Origin: an uncultured Burkholderiales bacterium
GTDB lineage: Bacteria; Pseudomonadota; Gammaproteobacteria; Burkholderiales; Burkholderiaceae_C
Direction of reading: 5' to 3'
Length of the DNA stretch: 64,000 nucleotides
NCBI GenBank assembly: GCA_903886485.1
Contig: CAISMH010000017.1
Location: 248,001-312,000, forward strand
Shown: one piece after another, positions 17,633 through 28,912 of the stretch
Layout: each line of letters opens with the position of its first letter
Position numbering within the stretch: position 1 is the first letter of the stretch
Program-made: the position numbers and the translations under genes
Notes under the pieces: model-generated
Told to the model about the DNA's origin: nothing
What the model saw: the letters and a program-made list of their open reading frames with translations, nothing else
The model's database searches: none

Positions 17633-18967
17633 ATGCATCCAAAAGCCCTTGTTGAAGCTTGTACTGAGCTTGTCCGCCTCACTTTGAAGTTTGACCACCC
17701 TGCCGACGCCGTGGTGTCTAAGTTTTTCCGTGACTACAGTAAAACCTATGCCTTCGGCCCGCGCGAGCGTGCAGCTTTGGCTGAAACCGTCTACAACGTC
17801 TTGCGCAACAAACTGCGCTATGACCACTTCGCGCCCTCGGGCTCTGGCCCCAAAGAGCGCCGTTTGGCCATCCTCGGCTTTGCCCAGCACTTGAAAGACC
17901 AAGCGCCTGCCAACAACGCGCCCAAAAGCACCAAGCACGCCAATCACAGTCCATTGGACTTTTTGATGAGTGCGTTGAACAAACAAGAAGCCGCTTGGCT
18001 TGAAGCCTGCGAAGCGGTGAACCCCAGCGACTTGATGGAGCGCCATCGCCACAACATGCCCGAGTGGTTGGTCGAGCCACTCAAGGCCCAAGTGGGCGAG
18101 GGTTTTTGGCCTTTGGTCGAGCGCCTCAATGGCGGCGCACCGCTGGACTTGCGCGTGAACACCTTCACCGACAAACGCGCCGATGTGCAGCACGAGTTGA
18201 AGCTCGCGGGTATCAAGGCGGTGGACACCCCGTTTTCACCTTGGGGTTTGCGCATTGAAGGCAAGCCTGCCTTGTCGGGTCTTGACGCGTTTTCGCGTGG
18301 TGCGATTGAAGTGCAAGATGAGGGCTCACAGTTGTTGGCCTTGTTGCTCGATGCCAAGCGCGGCGAGATGGTGGTGGACTTTTGTGCGGGCGCTGGTGGC
18401 AAAACCTTGGCCATTGGCGCGTCCATGCGCAGCACAGGCCGCTTGTATGCGTTTGACACCTCGGGCCACCGTTTGGAATCTCTCAAACCCCGATTGGCAC
18501 GCAGCAAGTTGTCCAACGTGCATCCCGCTGCCATTGCGCACGAACGCGATGAGCGCGTGAAGCGCTTGAGCGGCAAGATTGACCGCGTGTTGGTGGATGC
18601 GCCTTGCTCGGGCCTAGGCACCTTGCGTCGCAACCCCGACCTCAAGTGGCGTCAATCCCCCAAGGCCGTGCAAGAGCTGACGCAAAAGCAAACCGCGATC
18701 TTGGCCAGTGCGGCACGCTTGGTGAAGTCAGGCGGGCGCTTGGTGTACGCCACTTGCAGCGTGTTGCCCGAAGAAAACGAAGCGATTGCCCAAGCCTTCA
18801 GCGCCGCACACCCCAACTTTGTGCCGTTGTCAGCAGCCGACACCTTGACTGAGTTGAAAGTAGCTAATGCAGCTTCTTTGTGTACGACAGACGGCTTGTA
18901 TTTGCGCCTTTGGCCCCATCTACATGCCACGGATGGCTTCTTTGCCGCAGTTTGGGTAGCCAAATAA
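17633..18967 (+). CDS. RsmB-like RNA cytosine-C5 methyltransferase (NOL1/NOP2/Sun family)
   Basis: 444 residues. The N-terminal region is helical and NusB-like in position. The C-terminal half is a SAM-dependent Rossmann methyltransferase with VDFCAGAGGKTLAIG as the SAM loop, DAPCSGLGTLRRNPD with one conserved Cys, and YATCSVLPEENE with the catalytic TCS motif. RsmB methylates C967 of 16S rRNA; the architecture and size fit, though this betaproteobacterial subgroup is divergent and might target another position. It starts from an ATG 20 bases from the divergent DUF1653 gene and is followed by a desaturase gene 51 bases downstream on the same strand. Confidence 0.88.
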   Translation: MHPKALVEACTELVRLTLKFDHPADAVVSKFFRDYSKTYAFGPRERAALAETVYNVLRNKLRYDHFAPSGSGPKERRLAILGFAQHLKDQAPANNAPKSTKHANHSPLDFLMSALNKQEAAWLEACEAVNPSDLMERHRHNMPEWLVEPLKAQVGEGFWPLVERLNGGAPLDLRVNTFTDKRADVQHELKLAGIKAVDTPFSPWGLRIEGKPALSGLDAFSRGAIEVQDEGSQLLALLLDAKRGEMVVDFCAGAGGKTLAIGASMRSTGRLYAFDTSGHRLESLKPRLARSKLSNVHPAAIAHERDERVKRLSGKIDRVLVDAPCSGLGTLRRNPDLKWRQSPKAVQELTQKQTAILASAARLVKSGGRLVYATCSVLPEENEAIAQAFSAAHPNFVPLSAADTLTELKVANAASLCTTDGLYLRLWPHLHATDGFFAAVWVAK

Positions 18968-19018
18968 GGTTCAGAACTTTAAAATTGCCTACGAAATTCC
19001 ATAAGTTGAAAGATTGAC

Positions 19019-20230
19019 ATGTTGTTACCCAATTGGGCTTGGCTGGATGCCACCTTGAACTGGCTGAGCTACGGCTTGCTGCATTTTTCTGGCTGGCAAG
19101 TCTTTCTTGTCACGATGGTGCTCACGCACATCACCATTGCCAGCGTGACCATTTATTTGCACCGCCACTCTGCGCACCGTTCGCTGGACTTGCATCCGAT
19201 GGCCTCCCACTTCTTCCGTTTTTGGTTGTGGTTGACCACGGCCCAAGTGACCAAAGAGTGGACCTCGATTCACCGCAAGCACCACGCCAAGTGCGAGCAA
19301 GCGGAAGACCCGCACAGTCCTCATGTGCACGGCATCAAGACCGTGTTGTTCACCGGTGCTGAGTTGTACCGCAAAGAAGCTGAAAACCTCGAGACCCTCG
19401 AGCGCTTCGGCCACGGCACGCCTGACGACTGGATTGAGCGCAATCTCTACACCCCTCACTCTGTGTGGGGCGTGGCCTTGATGCTCATCATCAACTTGGC
19501 ATTGTTCGGCGCTTTGGGGCTGACCGTGTGGGCGGTGCAGATGATGTGGATTCCCGTCACAGCCGCCGGCATCATCAACGGTGCCGCGCATTACTGGGGC
19601 TATCGCAACTTTGAGGCGCCAGACGCCAGCACCAATATTTCGCCTTGGGGCATCCTCATTGGTGGTGAAGAGTTGCACAACAACCACCACACCTACCCCA
19701 CATCGGCCAAGTTGTCGGTCAAGCCTTATGAGTTCGATTTGGGTTGGCTCTACATCCGTATCTTAGAAACTTGCGGTCTGGCGACTGTGAAAAAGACGGT
19801 GCCTAAGCTGGCTTTTGGCGACATCAAGCCCGTCGCCGACGAGAGAACACTCGAGGCCGTGATTGCCAACCGCTACGAAGTGATGGCCAATTACGCACGT
19901 CAATTGCGTTTGACCCTGAACCAAGAGTTGTCTGGCATGTCGACCTTGCCAGCGGACTCTGTGCTGGCGGCTGCCAAGCGTTGGATGCACCGTGATGCCG
20001 AGAAAGTGCCGGCCAAAGTACTTTCACAACTCGATCAGGCGCGTGCGCTTTTGCCCGATGTGGACACCATGGTGAAGATGCGCGAAGAGTTACGTCAACT
20101 CTGGCTCAACACCAGCCTCAACCGTGCTCAGTTGGCGCAAGACCTGCAAGCTTGGTGCAAACGTGCCGAGAGCAGTGGCATTTCTGCCTTGCAAGAGTTC
20201 TCTATGCACTTGCGTGCGGCACGCGTGTAA
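19019..20230 (+). CDS. membrane acyl (delta-9 type) fatty acid desaturase
   Basis: 403-residue membrane di-iron desaturase. The three histidine boxes are all present: HRHSAH (HxxxxH), HRKHH (HxxHH) and HNNHH (HxxHH), with hydrophobic segments around them. The first 240 residues hold the catalytic domain; the C-terminal 150 residues are a soluble helical extension, as in related betaproteobacterial proteins. It probably introduces a double bond into acyl-CoA or phospholipid acyl chains for membrane fluidity. The reductant partner is not encoded next to it. A bidirectional terminator lies directly after the gene. Confidence 0.9.
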   Translation: MLLPNWAWLDATLNWLSYGLLHFSGWQVFLVTMVLTHITIASVTIYLHRHSAHRSLDLHPMASHFFRFWLWLTTAQVTKEWTSIHRKHHAKCEQAEDPHSPHVHGIKTVLFTGAELYRKEAENLETLERFGHGTPDDWIERNLYTPHSVWGVALMLIINLALFGALGLTVWAVQMMWIPVTAAGIINGAAHYWGYRNFEAPDASTNISPWGILIGGEELHNNHHTYPTSAKLSVKPYEFDLGWLYIRILETCGLATVKKTVPKLAFGDIKPVADERTLEAVIANRYEVMANYARQLRLTLNQELSGMSTLPADSVLAAAKRWMHRDAEKVPAKVLSQLDQARALLPDVDTMVKMREELRQLWLNTSLNRAQLAQDLQAWCKRAESSGISALQEFSMHLRAARV

Positions 20231-20250
20231 ACCACAAGCACAGACAATAA

Positions 20251-20286
20251 AAAAACCCGCTGATCAAAAGGTCAGCGGGTTTTTTA
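20251..20286. terminator. bidirectional rho-independent terminator
   Basis: A ten-base-pair stem (AACCCGCTGA at 20254-20263 pairing with TCAGCGGGTT at 20272-20281) with an eight-base loop. It is flanked by an A run on the left and a T run on the right. It serves the desaturase gene on the plus strand and rpmG on the minus strand. Confidence 0.9.
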
Positions 20287-20301
20287 TTGGGTCCATCTGA
20301 A

Positions 20302-20472
20302 TTACTTCAGTTTGGTTTCCTTGTATTCCACGTGCTTGCGAGCTTTGGGATCAAATTTCATGATCAACATTTTCTCGGGCATGGTTTTCTTGTTTTTGCT
20401 GGTCGTGTAGAAGTGACCTGTGCCGGCTGTCGATTCCAGCTTGATTTTTTCGCGTCCGCCTTTGGATGCCAT
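20302..20472 (-). CDS. rpmG: 50S ribosomal protein L33
   Basis: A 56-residue protein beginning [19 protein letters not shown] and ending EYKETKLK, an unmistakable L33. No CxxC pairs are present, so it is the zinc-independent form. It is encoded 25 bases downstream of rpmB on the same strand, the usual rpmB-rpmG pair, and both end at the shared terminator. L33 sits near the exit site of the large ribosomal subunit. Confidence 0.97.
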   Translation of the reverse strand: MASKGGREKIKLESTAGTGHFYTTSKNKKTMPEKMLIMKFDPKARKHVEYKETKLK

Positions 20473-20497
20473 GATCGTGTCCTTTCAGTAACTGGAA

Positions 20498-20731
20498 TTA
20501 AGCTTGACCGCGCGCGCGCAAGTCAGCCAACACGGCGTCGATGCCGTTTTTGTCGATCAAACGCAGAGCTGCGCTAGAGACGCGCAAGCGCACCCAACGG
20601 TTTTCAGTCTCTACCCAGAAACGGCGGTATTGCAGGTTAGGCAAAAAACGGCGTTTTGTTTTGTTGTTTGCGTGAGAAACATTGTTCCCAGACATGGGGC
20701 CTTTGCCCGTGACTTCACATACGCGTGCCAT
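20498..20731 (-). CDS. rpmB: 50S ribosomal protein L28
   Basis: 77 residues starting [29 protein letters not shown] in the genome, the typical L28 N-terminus; the C-terminus ends [10 protein letters not shown]. There is no complete zinc-binding cysteine set, so it is the zinc-independent form, matching the L33 next to it. L28 is a core large-subunit protein required for assembly. It is transcribed ahead of rpmG, with trxB further upstream on the same strand. Confidence 0.97.
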   Translation of the reverse strand: MARVCEVTGKGPMSGNNVSHANNKTKRRFLPNLQYRRFWVETENRWVRLRVSSAALRLIDKNGIDAVLADLRARGQA

Positions 20732-20847
20732 GTGGACACTCCATATTCAACGGCGGTCGTTCCCACGAGCGCCTCACCTCGCCAAAAAGGGTGGCGGTAA
20801 CCCATCTCTTCACTGAATTCAGCAAAGCCTGAGATTGTAGCGTCTTT

Positions 20848-21885
<1,038 letters not shown>

Positions 21886-21908
21886 TCAGGTAAGCTCTGC
21901 CTCTAGAC

Positions 21909-24260
21909 ATGACTTACTCGCTCAATACCCTGAAAAACGATCCGCGCGCATCTTCTGTTGATGCGGACAACAAGCCCACAGGTTTTCGCCGCTTCGCTCA
22001 AGAAATTGCGTTGACGGCAGGCTTTGTGTTCATGACCTTTTGGTTGCTCGCGCTCATCACCCAGTCGCCGCTTGATCCTGCTTGGACCACCTCGGGGTCG
22101 GGCAATGCTGTGCGTAACTTCGGCGGGCGTTTGGGCGCTTGGTTGGGCGACTTGAGTTTTTTCCTGCTCGGCTACTCCGTCTGGTGGTGCTATGCCGCAG
22201 GGTTGGTGGCATGGTTGGCTGCGCTCGCCAACCGCTTGCGTGACGATGACGAGCCTCGGCCCGATCACTTGGGCTGGCGCTACACGCGCTTTGCATTTTG
22301 GGCCGGCTTGTCTTTGCTGCTGGTGTCCAGCACGGGCTTGGAATGGACACGCATGTACCGCTTTGAAGACCGTTTACCGGGCCATGTGAGCGGCGGTGTG
22401 CTGGGCTACTTGGTGGGGCCATCGAGCTTGAACTGGTTGGGTTTCAATGGTTCGGGTTTGATCTTCATCGTGTTTGGTGTGGTGGGCGCATCGTGGGTGT
22501 TTCGCTTCTCATGGGGGCAAACCGCTGAGAACCTCGGCGCATGGCTGGATGGCATGTACGAGTCATGGCGCGAGCGTCGTGAGCGTGAAGAAGATGTGGC
22601 CTATGGCTTGGTCGCTGCCCGTGAACGCGAGGAAGTGGTGTTTGAAGAGCGCGTGGAAATCCAAGAGCACCCCCCCATCACGGTACACATTGAGCCGGAA
22701 GTCATTGAAGTGCCCAAGAGTGCCCGCGTCGCCAAAGAGCGTCAAAAGACCTTGTTCACAGATGCGGCGACCGATTCACGTTTGCCGCAAGTCGATTTGC
22801 TCGACGACCCGCTGATTCGTCAAGACACCGTGGCCCCTGAGACGCTGGAGATGACCAGCCGCATGATTGAGAAAAAACTCAAAGACTTCGGCGTGGAAGT
22901 GCGTGTGGTGGCGGCATCCCCCGGCCCAGTCATCACGCGCTACGAGATTGAGCCCGCCACCGGCGTGAAAGGCTCGCAAGTGTTGAACCTCGCCAAAGAC
23001 TTGGCGCGTTCACTCTCGTTGGTGTCTATTCGCGTGGTGGAAACCATTCCCGGCAAAAACTACATGGCGCTGGAGTTGCCCAACGCCAAACGTCAGTCGA
23101 TTCGCTTGAGTGAAATTTTGGGCTCCGACGTGTACAACGAATCCAAGTCCATGCTCACCATGGGTTTGGGCAAAGACATTGTGGGCAACCCCATCGTGGC
23201 GGATTTGGCCAAGATGCCCCACGTGCTGGTGGCGGGTACCACAGGCTCGGGTAAGTCAGTGGGCATCAACGCCATGATTTTGTCCTTGCTCTACAAGGCC
23301 GAAGCGCGTGATGTGCGCTTGCTGATGATCGACCCCAAGATGCTGGAAATGTCGGTCTACGAAGGCATCCCCCACTTGTTGGCCCCCGTGGTCACCGACA
23401 TGCGCCAAGCCGCGCATGGCTTGAACTGGTGCGTGGGTGAAATGGAAAAACGCTACAAGCTGATGAGCAAGCTAGGCGTGCGCAACCTCGCGGGCTACAA
23501 CGCCAAGATTGACGAAGCTGCGGCGCGTGAAGAATTCATCTACAACCCCTTCAGCTTGACGCCTGAGCAGCCCGAGCCACTGCAGCGCTTGCCGCACATC
23601 GTGGTGGTGATTGACGAGTTGGCGGACCTGATGATGGTGGTGGGCAAGAAGATTGAAGAACTCATTGCGCGTTTGGCACAAAAGGCCCGCGCCGCTGGCA
23701 TTCATTTGATCTTGGCGACTCAGCGCCCCAGCGTGGACGTGATCACGGGCCTGATCAAGGCCAACATCCCCACGCGTATCGCGTTCTCCGTGGGTTCCAA
23801 AATTGACAGCCGAACCATTCTTGACCAAATGGGTGCAGAGGCCTTGCTGGGCATGGGCGACATGCTCTACATGGCCAGCGGCACAGGCTTTCCCGTGCGC
23901 GTCCACGGTGCGTTTGTGAGTGACGAAGAAGTGCACCGCGTGGTGAACTACCTCAAGAGCCAAGGCGAGCCCGACTACATCGAAGGCGTCCTTGAAGGCG
24001 GTACCGTCGATGGCGATGGCAACCCCTCTAGCCCCGATTTGTTTGGTGATGTTCCGGCTGAAAAAGACCCCATGTACGACCAAGCTGTCGAGGTGGTGCT
24101 GAAGAATCGCAAGGCCAGCATCTCGCTGGTGCAACGCCATTTGAAAATTGGCTACAACCGTGCGGCCCGTTTGGTCGAAGACATGGAAAAAGCAGGCATG
24201 GTCAGCGCCATGAGCAGCAACGGGCAGCGTGAAATTTTGGTGCCCAAGCGCGATGACTAA
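21909..24260 (+). CDS. ftsK: DNA translocase FtsK
   Basis: 783 residues. The N-terminal part has four membrane helices anchoring it at the septum, followed by a rather short charged linker. The motor domain carries Walker A GTTGSGKS near residue 445, a Walker B region ([13 protein letters not shown]) and the [27 protein letters not shown] block. The last 65 residues form the winged-helix gamma domain ([24 protein letters not shown]) that reads the KOPS sequences. FtsK pumps chromosome ends towards the dif site and activates XerCD. lolA follows 18 bases later, a common neighbour. Confidence 0.97.
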   Translation: MTYSLNTLKNDPRASSVDADNKPTGFRRFAQEIALTAGFVFMTFWLLALITQSPLDPAWTTSGSGNAVRNFGGRLGAWLGDLSFFLLGYSVWWCYAAGLVAWLAALANRLRDDDEPRPDHLGWRYTRFAFWAGLSLLLVSSTGLEWTRMYRFEDRLPGHVSGGVLGYLVGPSSLNWLGFNGSGLIFIVFGVVGASWVFRFSWGQTAENLGAWLDGMYESWRERREREEDVAYGLVAAREREEVVFEERVEIQEHPPITVHIEPEVIEVPKSARVAKERQKTLFTDAATDSRLPQVDLLDDPLIRQDTVAPETLEMTSRMIEKKLKDFGVEVRVVAASPGPVITRYEIEPATGVKGSQVLNLAKDLARSLSLVSIRVVETIPGKNYMALELPNAKRQSIRLSEILGSDVYNESKSMLTMGLGKDIVGNPIVADLAKMPHVLVAGTTGSGKSVGINAMILSLLYKAEARDVRLLMIDPKMLEMSVYEGIPHLLAPVVTDMRQAAHGLNWCVGEMEKRYKLMSKLGVRNLAGYNAKIDEAAAREEFIYNPFSLTPEQPEPLQRLPHIVVVIDELADLMMVVGKKIEELIARLAQKARAAGIHLILATQRPSVDVITGLIKANIPTRIAFSVGSKIDSRTILDQMGAEALLGMGDMLYMASGTGFPVRVHGAFVSDEEVHRVVNYLKSQGEPDYIEGVLEGGTVDGDGNPSSPDLFGDVPAEKDPMYDQAVEVVLKNRKASISLVQRHLKIGYNRAARLVEDMEKAGMVSAMSSNGQREILVPKRDD

Positions 24261-24278
24261 CTCACATGAATAACCCAG

Positions 24279-24998
24279 ATGAATGATGTGATGCCTCCGC
24301 GGGTTCAAGCGTTTGTGAACTGTCTATCGCGCCGCGTTGGATGCGTGTTGCGATCCATGGCCGTGGGGTGGGCTGTCGTCTGCTTTGCCAGTGCAGCACA
24401 CGCCAGCAGCTTGGAGACGTTGGAGATTTTTTTAAAGTCCACCCAAAGCGGTCGCGCCGACTTCACGCAAGTGGTCACGCCCCCCGCCAAGGCAGGGCAA
24501 GCGAGTGTGCGCAGCAAAACATCGACAGGGCAGTTCTCGTTCGTGCGTCCTGCGCGTTTTCGGTTTGACTACCTCAAGCCGTTTCCTCAAGTCATCGTCG
24601 CCGATGGTCAAACCTTGTGGTTGTATGACGCAGACCTAGAGCAGGTCACCGCCCGCAAACAAGCCACGACCTTGAGCAGCACCCCTGCCGCTTTGGTGGC
24701 CACTGCGGTGGATGTGGGGACTTTGCAAAAAGAGTTCAGCTTAGAAGCGCAAGCCGATGCCGATGGCTTGCAGTGGGTGCAAGCCACGCCCAAGCATCGC
24801 GACAGCACCATTCAATCGGTGCGCCTAGGTTTGCGTCTCGATGGCGCACAGGTGAGCTTGAGCAAGCTGGAAATTTTGGATGCCATGGGTCAACGCTCCG
24901 TCCTCAGCTTTGAACGCTTTGAAGTCAACCCCGCCAACCTCGGTGCTGCGCAATTCAACTTTGTCGCACCCAAAGGCGTGAGCGTCATTCGCCCTTGA
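24279..24998 (+). CDS. lolA: periplasmic outer-membrane lipoprotein carrier
   Basis: 239 residues including a cleavable signal peptide ending near ASAAHA. The mature protein starts SSLETLEIFLKSTQSGRADFTQVV and has the family FSFVRPARFRFDY and VIVADGQTLWLYD segments, as expected for LolA. This chaperone shuttles lipoproteins released by LolCDE across the periplasm to LolB. Several start codons are possible; the ATG at 24279 lies 18 bases from ftsK and precedes a long positively charged n-region, while the internal Met at position 27 would also give a usable signal. Confidence 0.92.
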   Translation: MNDVMPPRVQAFVNCLSRRVGCVLRSMAVGWAVVCFASAAHASSLETLEIFLKSTQSGRADFTQVVTPPAKAGQASVRSKTSTGQFSFVRPARFRFDYLKPFPQVIVADGQTLWLYDADLEQVTARKQATTLSSTPAALVATAVDVGTLQKEFSLEAQADADGLQWVQATPKHRDSTIQSVRLGLRLDGAQVSLSKLEILDAMGQRSVLSFERFEVNPANLGAAQFNFVAPKGVSVIRP

Positions 24999-25005
24999 GC
25001 GCCGC

Positions 25006-25524
25006 ATGACGCAGGCACGGCCCGTCTTGCAAGGCTTGGCGCCTGTGTTGAGTCCCGACACACGCTTGGTGGTGCTGGGCAGTTTCCCTGGCGTTGCCTC
25101 GCTGCGTGCGCAGCAGTATTACGGTCACCCCCACAACCAGTTTTGGAAAATCATGGCAACCCTGCTGGCCCCTGAGCCTGCGGCTGTCTTAGCTTTGCCT
25201 TATGCGGCCCGTGCGCAATGGCTGCTCCACCAAGGCGTGGGCTTGTGGGATGTGTATGCCGCGTGTGAGCGCGAAGGCAGCTTAGACGCCAACATTCAAA
25301 ACGCCCAGCCCAACGATTTGCAAAGCCTGCGCACGCGCTGCCCAGCCTTGGCGGCCATCGCGCACAACGGGGGCGAGAGCTTCAAGCACGCCAAGCACAC
25401 ACGCTTGTTGGGCCTGCCTGTGTACCGCTTGCCGTCCACCAGTCCTGCCAACGCCAGTTGGACCTTCGCGCGCAAGTTGGACGCTTGGCGTGAAGTGTTC
25501 CAAGGGGTCGGTGTGGTGCGCTGA
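25006..25524 (+). CDS. DNA-deoxyinosine glycosylase (uracil-DNA glycosylase superfamily)
   Basis: 172 residues with the UDG-fold motif 1 (VVLGSFPGVASL), the neighbouring QQYYGHPHNQFWKI and the motif 2-like RLPSTSPANASW. This combination matches the hypoxanthine-DNA glycosylase family, which removes deaminated adenine (inosine) from DNA in base excision repair. Seven bases separate it from lolA and 18 from rarA, so two repair genes sit in one probable transcript with lolA. The family assignment is firm; the exact lesion preference is not visible from sequence. Confidence 0.85.
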   Translation: MTQARPVLQGLAPVLSPDTRLVVLGSFPGVASLRAQQYYGHPHNQFWKIMATLLAPEPAAVLALPYAARAQWLLHQGVGLWDVYAACEREGSLDANIQNAQPNDLQSLRTRCPALAAIAHNGGESFKHAKHTRLLGLPVYRLPSTSPANASWTFARKLDAWREVFQGVGVVR

Positions 25525-25542
25525 AGGCCAGCGGCACTCCCG

Positions 25543-26886
25543 GTGCCAATGGCCCTTCGCTACACTCCTCGTGTCCCAATCAAAGTCTTTTTGAGCTTGT
25601 CTTCCACCCACATTCCCCTTGCCGAACGCCTGCGCCCACGCACACTGGGCGAGGTCATTGGTCAACAGCATTTGTTGGGCGAGGGCATGGCCTTGCGGGT
25701 GGCGTTTGAATCGGGCCAACCGCACAGCTGCATTTTGTGGGGCCCGCCCGGTGTGGGCAAAACCACCATTGCCCGTTTGATGGCCGATGCGTTTGACGCG
25801 CAGTTTTTGTCCATCAGCGCGGTGTTGGGTGGGGTGAAAGAAATTCGCGAATCGGTGGAGCAGGCCATGGCCGCCCGTGACTCGCTCGACCCCAAGCGCA
25901 CCATCATGTTTGTGGATGAGGTCCACCGCTTCAACAAAAGCCAGCAAGACGCTTTTTTGCCGCATGTTGAGTCTGGCTTGTTCACCTTCATTGGTGCGAC
26001 CACCGAGAACCCCTCGTTCGAGGTGAACTCAGCCTTGTTGTCGCGCGCGGCGGTGTATGTGTTGCAGTCGTTGACCGAGCAAGACCTCACCCAAATCATT
26101 GGCAAAGCGCAAGCCTTGGGTGCGGTGCCTGCTTTGGAAGACGCTGCTTTGCAGAGGCTCATCGCTTATGCCGATGGGGATGCACGCCGATTGCTCAACA
26201 CCCTTGAAACGCTATCGGTGGCCGCCAACCGCGAGAAGCTCGAAGCAATCAACGACGCATGGCTCATGCGCGTGTTGGGCGAGCGCATGCGTCGCTACGA
26301 CAAAGGCGGTGAACAGTTTTACGACACCATCAGTGCGCTGCACAAATCGGTGCGCGGCTCGGACCCTGATGCGGCCTTGTATTGGCTGGTGCGCATGCTC
26401 GATGGTGGGGCGGAGCCCAAATACATGGCGCGTCGTTTGATCCGCATGGCGGCTGAAGACATTGGCTTGGCCGATCCACGTGCCCTGCGTTTGGCTCTCG
26501 ATGCGGCTGAGGTGTACGAGCGCTTAGGCTCGCCCGAAGGCGAGTTGGCCTTGGCTGAGTGCGTGGTGTATTTGGCCGTGGCGCCCAAGTCCAACGCGGT
26601 CTACAAGGCCTACAACGAAGCCAAGGCCCTCATCAAAAAGGACGGCACACGCCCTGTGCCCATGCACTTACGCAACGCCCCCACGAAAATGATGAAAGAC
26701 ATGGACTGGGGCAAGGGCTACCGCTATGCCCATGACGAAGAAGACGGTTTTGCCGCGGGTGAAAACTACATGCCTGAGGGTTTAGAAGGTCAGGGCTTTT
26801 ACCGTCCGGTGCCGCGCGGTTTAGAGATCAAAATTGCCGACAAATTGCGCCATTTGCGCGACAAAAACCAACAAGCAGGTAAATAA
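25543..26886 (+). CDS. rarA: replication-associated recombination protein A (AAA ATPase)
   Basis: 447-residue clamp-loader-like AAA+ ATPase related to MgsA/WRNIP1, acting at stalled replication forks. The Walker A motif GPPGVGKTT lies near residue 66 and Walker B (FVDEVHRFNKSQQD) near residue 125. The arginine-finger region (LLSRAAVYVL) and the C-terminal MgsA tetramerisation domain (EDIGLADPRAL... APKSNAVY) are present. The start is uncertain: the ATG at 25543 adds about 20 residues before the family-like PLAERLRPRTLGEVIGQ, and GTG or TTG codons at 25569 or about 25588 would fit equally. livH starts just two bases after the stop. Confidence 0.92.
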   Translation: MPMALRYTPRVPIKVFLSLSSTHIPLAERLRPRTLGEVIGQQHLLGEGMALRVAFESGQPHSCILWGPPGVGKTTIARLMADAFDAQFLSISAVLGGVKEIRESVEQAMAARDSLDPKRTIMFVDEVHRFNKSQQDAFLPHVESGLFTFIGATTENPSFEVNSALLSRAAVYVLQSLTEQDLTQIIGKAQALGAVPALEDAALQRLIAYADGDARRLLNTLETLSVAANREKLEAINDAWLMRVLGERMRRYDKGGEQFYDTISALHKSVRGSDPDAALYWLVRMLDGGAEPKYMARRLIRMAAEDIGLADPRALRLALDAAEVYERLGSPEGELALAECVVYLAVAPKSNAVYKAYNEAKALIKKDGTRPVPMHLRNAPTKMMKDMDWGKGYRYAHDEEDGFAAGENYMPEGLEGQGFYRPVPRGLEIKIADKLRHLRDKNQQAGK

Positions 26887-26888
26887 AA

Positions 26889-27818
26889 ATGGACGTCTTG
26901 CTTCAACAAGTCATCAACGGTTTGGTGCTGGGCAGCATGTATGCGTTGGTGGCCTTGGGCTACACCATGGTCTACGGCATCATCAACCTCATCAACTTCG
27001 CGCATGGCGAGGTGTTGATGGTGGGGGCCTTGTGCAGCTGGTCGGTGATTGGCTTTTTGCAACCCCTCATGCCCGACACGCCGGGCTGGTTGTTGTTGCT
27101 CATCTCCATGGTCTTGGCTTGCATAGCGGCCGCTGCGCTCAACTACGCTATTGAAAAAATTGCCTACCGTCCCTTGCGCAACGCACCTAAGCTGGCCCCG
27201 CTCATCACGGCCATTGGGATGTCCATCTTGTTGCAAACGCTGGCCATGATTGTGTGGAAGCCCAACTACAAACCTTTCCCCGTGCTGTTGTCCACCACGC
27301 CCTTTGAAATTGGCGAAGCCGTGATCACGCCCACACAGTTGATGATTTTGGGACTCACGGCGGTGGCGTTGGCGGTGCTGTCGTGGGTGGTGAATCGCAC
27401 CAAGCTGGGCCGTGCCATGCGCGCGACGGCGGAGAACCCGCGCGTGGCCAGCCTCATGGGTGTGAAGCCCGATGTGGTGATCTCAGCCACCTTTGTCATT
27501 GGCGCGGTGCTGGCCACGATTGCGGGTGTGATGTGGGCCATGAACTACGGCACGGCGCATCACGCCATGGGTTTCTTGCCGGGGCTCAAAGCCTTTACCG
27601 CTGCGGTGTTTGGTGGCATTGGCAACTTAGGCGGCGCGGTGGTGGGCGGCTTGTTGTTGGGCTTGATCGAGTCGATTGGCTCGGGCTATCTGGGCGAACT
27701 CACAGGCGGCGTGCTGGGCAGCCACTACACCGACATCTTGGCATTCATCGTTTTGATCGTCACGCTCACGCTGCGCCCCTCGGGCTTGCTGGGTGAACGC
27801 GTAGCAGACAGGGCTTGA
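26889..27818 (+). CDS. livH: branched-chain amino acid ABC transporter, permease LivH
   Basis: 309-residue inner-membrane permease with about eight helices and the LivH signature near the start (QQVINGLVLGSMYALVALGY, then GIINLINFAHGE). It pairs with LivM to form the membrane channel of a Liv-type ABC importer. It begins two bases after rarA and ends overlapping livM. Typical substrates are leucine, isoleucine and valine, but Liv systems in Burkholderiales also carry aromatic acids, urea or other amides, so the substrate is open. Confidence 0.92.
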   Translation: MDVLLQQVINGLVLGSMYALVALGYTMVYGIINLINFAHGEVLMVGALCSWSVIGFLQPLMPDTPGWLLLLISMVLACIAAAALNYAIEKIAYRPLRNAPKLAPLITAIGMSILLQTLAMIVWKPNYKPFPVLLSTTPFEIGEAVITPTQLMILGLTAVALAVLSWVVNRTKLGRAMRATAENPRVASLMGVKPDVVISATFVIGAVLATIAGVMWAMNYGTAHHAMGFLPGLKAFTAAVFGGIGNLGGAVVGGLLLGLIESIGSGYLGELTGGVLGSHYTDILAFIVLIVTLTLRPSGLLGERVADRA

Positions 27819-28912
27819 TGCATATGACGCATAAATTAATTTCGAACCGTTGGCTCATGGCTGTGGTGCTGCTGGGGCTGCCGCTGGTGCTGCAAAGTTT
27901 TGGCAATGCGTGGGTGCGCATTGCGGATATGTCGCTGCTGTATGTGTTGCTGGCGCTGGGCCTGAACATCGTGGTGGGCTACGCGGGGCTGCTCGATTTG
28001 GGCTATGTGGCTTTCTTTGCAGTGGGCGCTTATCTGTTTGCCTTGTTGGCTTCGCCGCATTTGACCGAGGTGTTTCCTTGGGTGGCGGCGATGTTCCCAG
28101 ATGGTTTACACCTGAGCTTTTGGGCGGTGTTGCCCATGGCCGCAGGTCTGGCAGGTTTGTTCGGCGTGCTCTTGGGCGCGCCCACCTTGAAGCTGCGCGG
28201 CGACTACTTGGCCATCGTCACCTTGGGCTTTGGCGAAATCATTCGGGTGTTTTTGAACAACTTGGATAACCCCATCAACATCACCAACGGACCGCGTGGC
28301 TTGGGGCAGGTGGATGCGGTGTCGATCTTTGGCTACTCGCTGTCCAAGCGTTTGGACTTGGGCTTCATCGAGTTGCCCTCGGTCACCTTGTACTACTACC
28401 TCTTCCTCACTTTGGTGGTGGTGAGTGTGGTGATTTGCCATCGCCTAGAGTACTCACGCATTGGCCGTGCATGGATGGCCATTCGCGAGGATGAAATTGC
28501 AGCCAAGGCCATGGGGCTGAACACGCGCAACTTAAAGCTCATGGCGTTTGGCATGGGGGCATCGTTTGGTGGCGTGTCGGGCGCGATGTTTGCGTCTTTT
28601 CAAAGTTTTGTGTCGCCCGAGTCGTTCAGCCTCATGGAGTCAGTGATGATCGTGGCGATGGTTGTGTTGGGTGGTCTTGGTCACTTGCCGGGTGTGATTT
28701 TGGGGGCGGTGTTGCTGGCAGCGTTGCCAGAAGTGCTGCGTTTTGTTGCAGGCCCCATCCAAGAGATGACCGATGGACGATTGGACGCAGCCATCATGCG
28801 TCAATTGCTGATTGCCTTGGCCATGGTCACCATCATGTTGTGGCGACCACGCGGCTTGTGGCCGACGCCCGAACATGGCAAAAACCTCAACCCACAAGGC
28901 GGTGCGCGATGA
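27818..28912 (+). CDS. livM: branched-chain amino acid ABC transporter, permease LivM
   Basis: 364-residue permease with the LivM features ADMSLLYVLLALGLNIVVGYAGLLDLG and the cytoplasmic loop that docks the ATPases (AMGLNTRNLKLMAFGMGA). The ATG at 27818 overlaps the livH stop in a TGATG junction; a TTG three bases earlier and an ATG six bases later are alternatives. The stop overlaps livG by four bases. It forms a heterodimer with LivH. Confidence 0.92.
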   Translation: MHMTHKLISNRWLMAVVLLGLPLVLQSFGNAWVRIADMSLLYVLLALGLNIVVGYAGLLDLGYVAFFAVGAYLFALLASPHLTEVFPWVAAMFPDGLHLSFWAVLPMAAGLAGLFGVLLGAPTLKLRGDYLAIVTLGFGEIIRVFLNNLDNPINITNGPRGLGQVDAVSIFGYSLSKRLDLGFIELPSVTLYYYLFLTLVVVSVVICHRLEYSRIGRAWMAIREDEIAAKAMGLNTRNLKLMAFGMGASFGGVSGAMFASFQSFVSPESFSLMESVMIVAMVVLGGLGHLPGVILGAVLLAALPEVLRFVAGPIQEMTDGRLDAAIMRQLLIALAMVTIMLWRPRGLWPTPEHGKNLNPQGGAR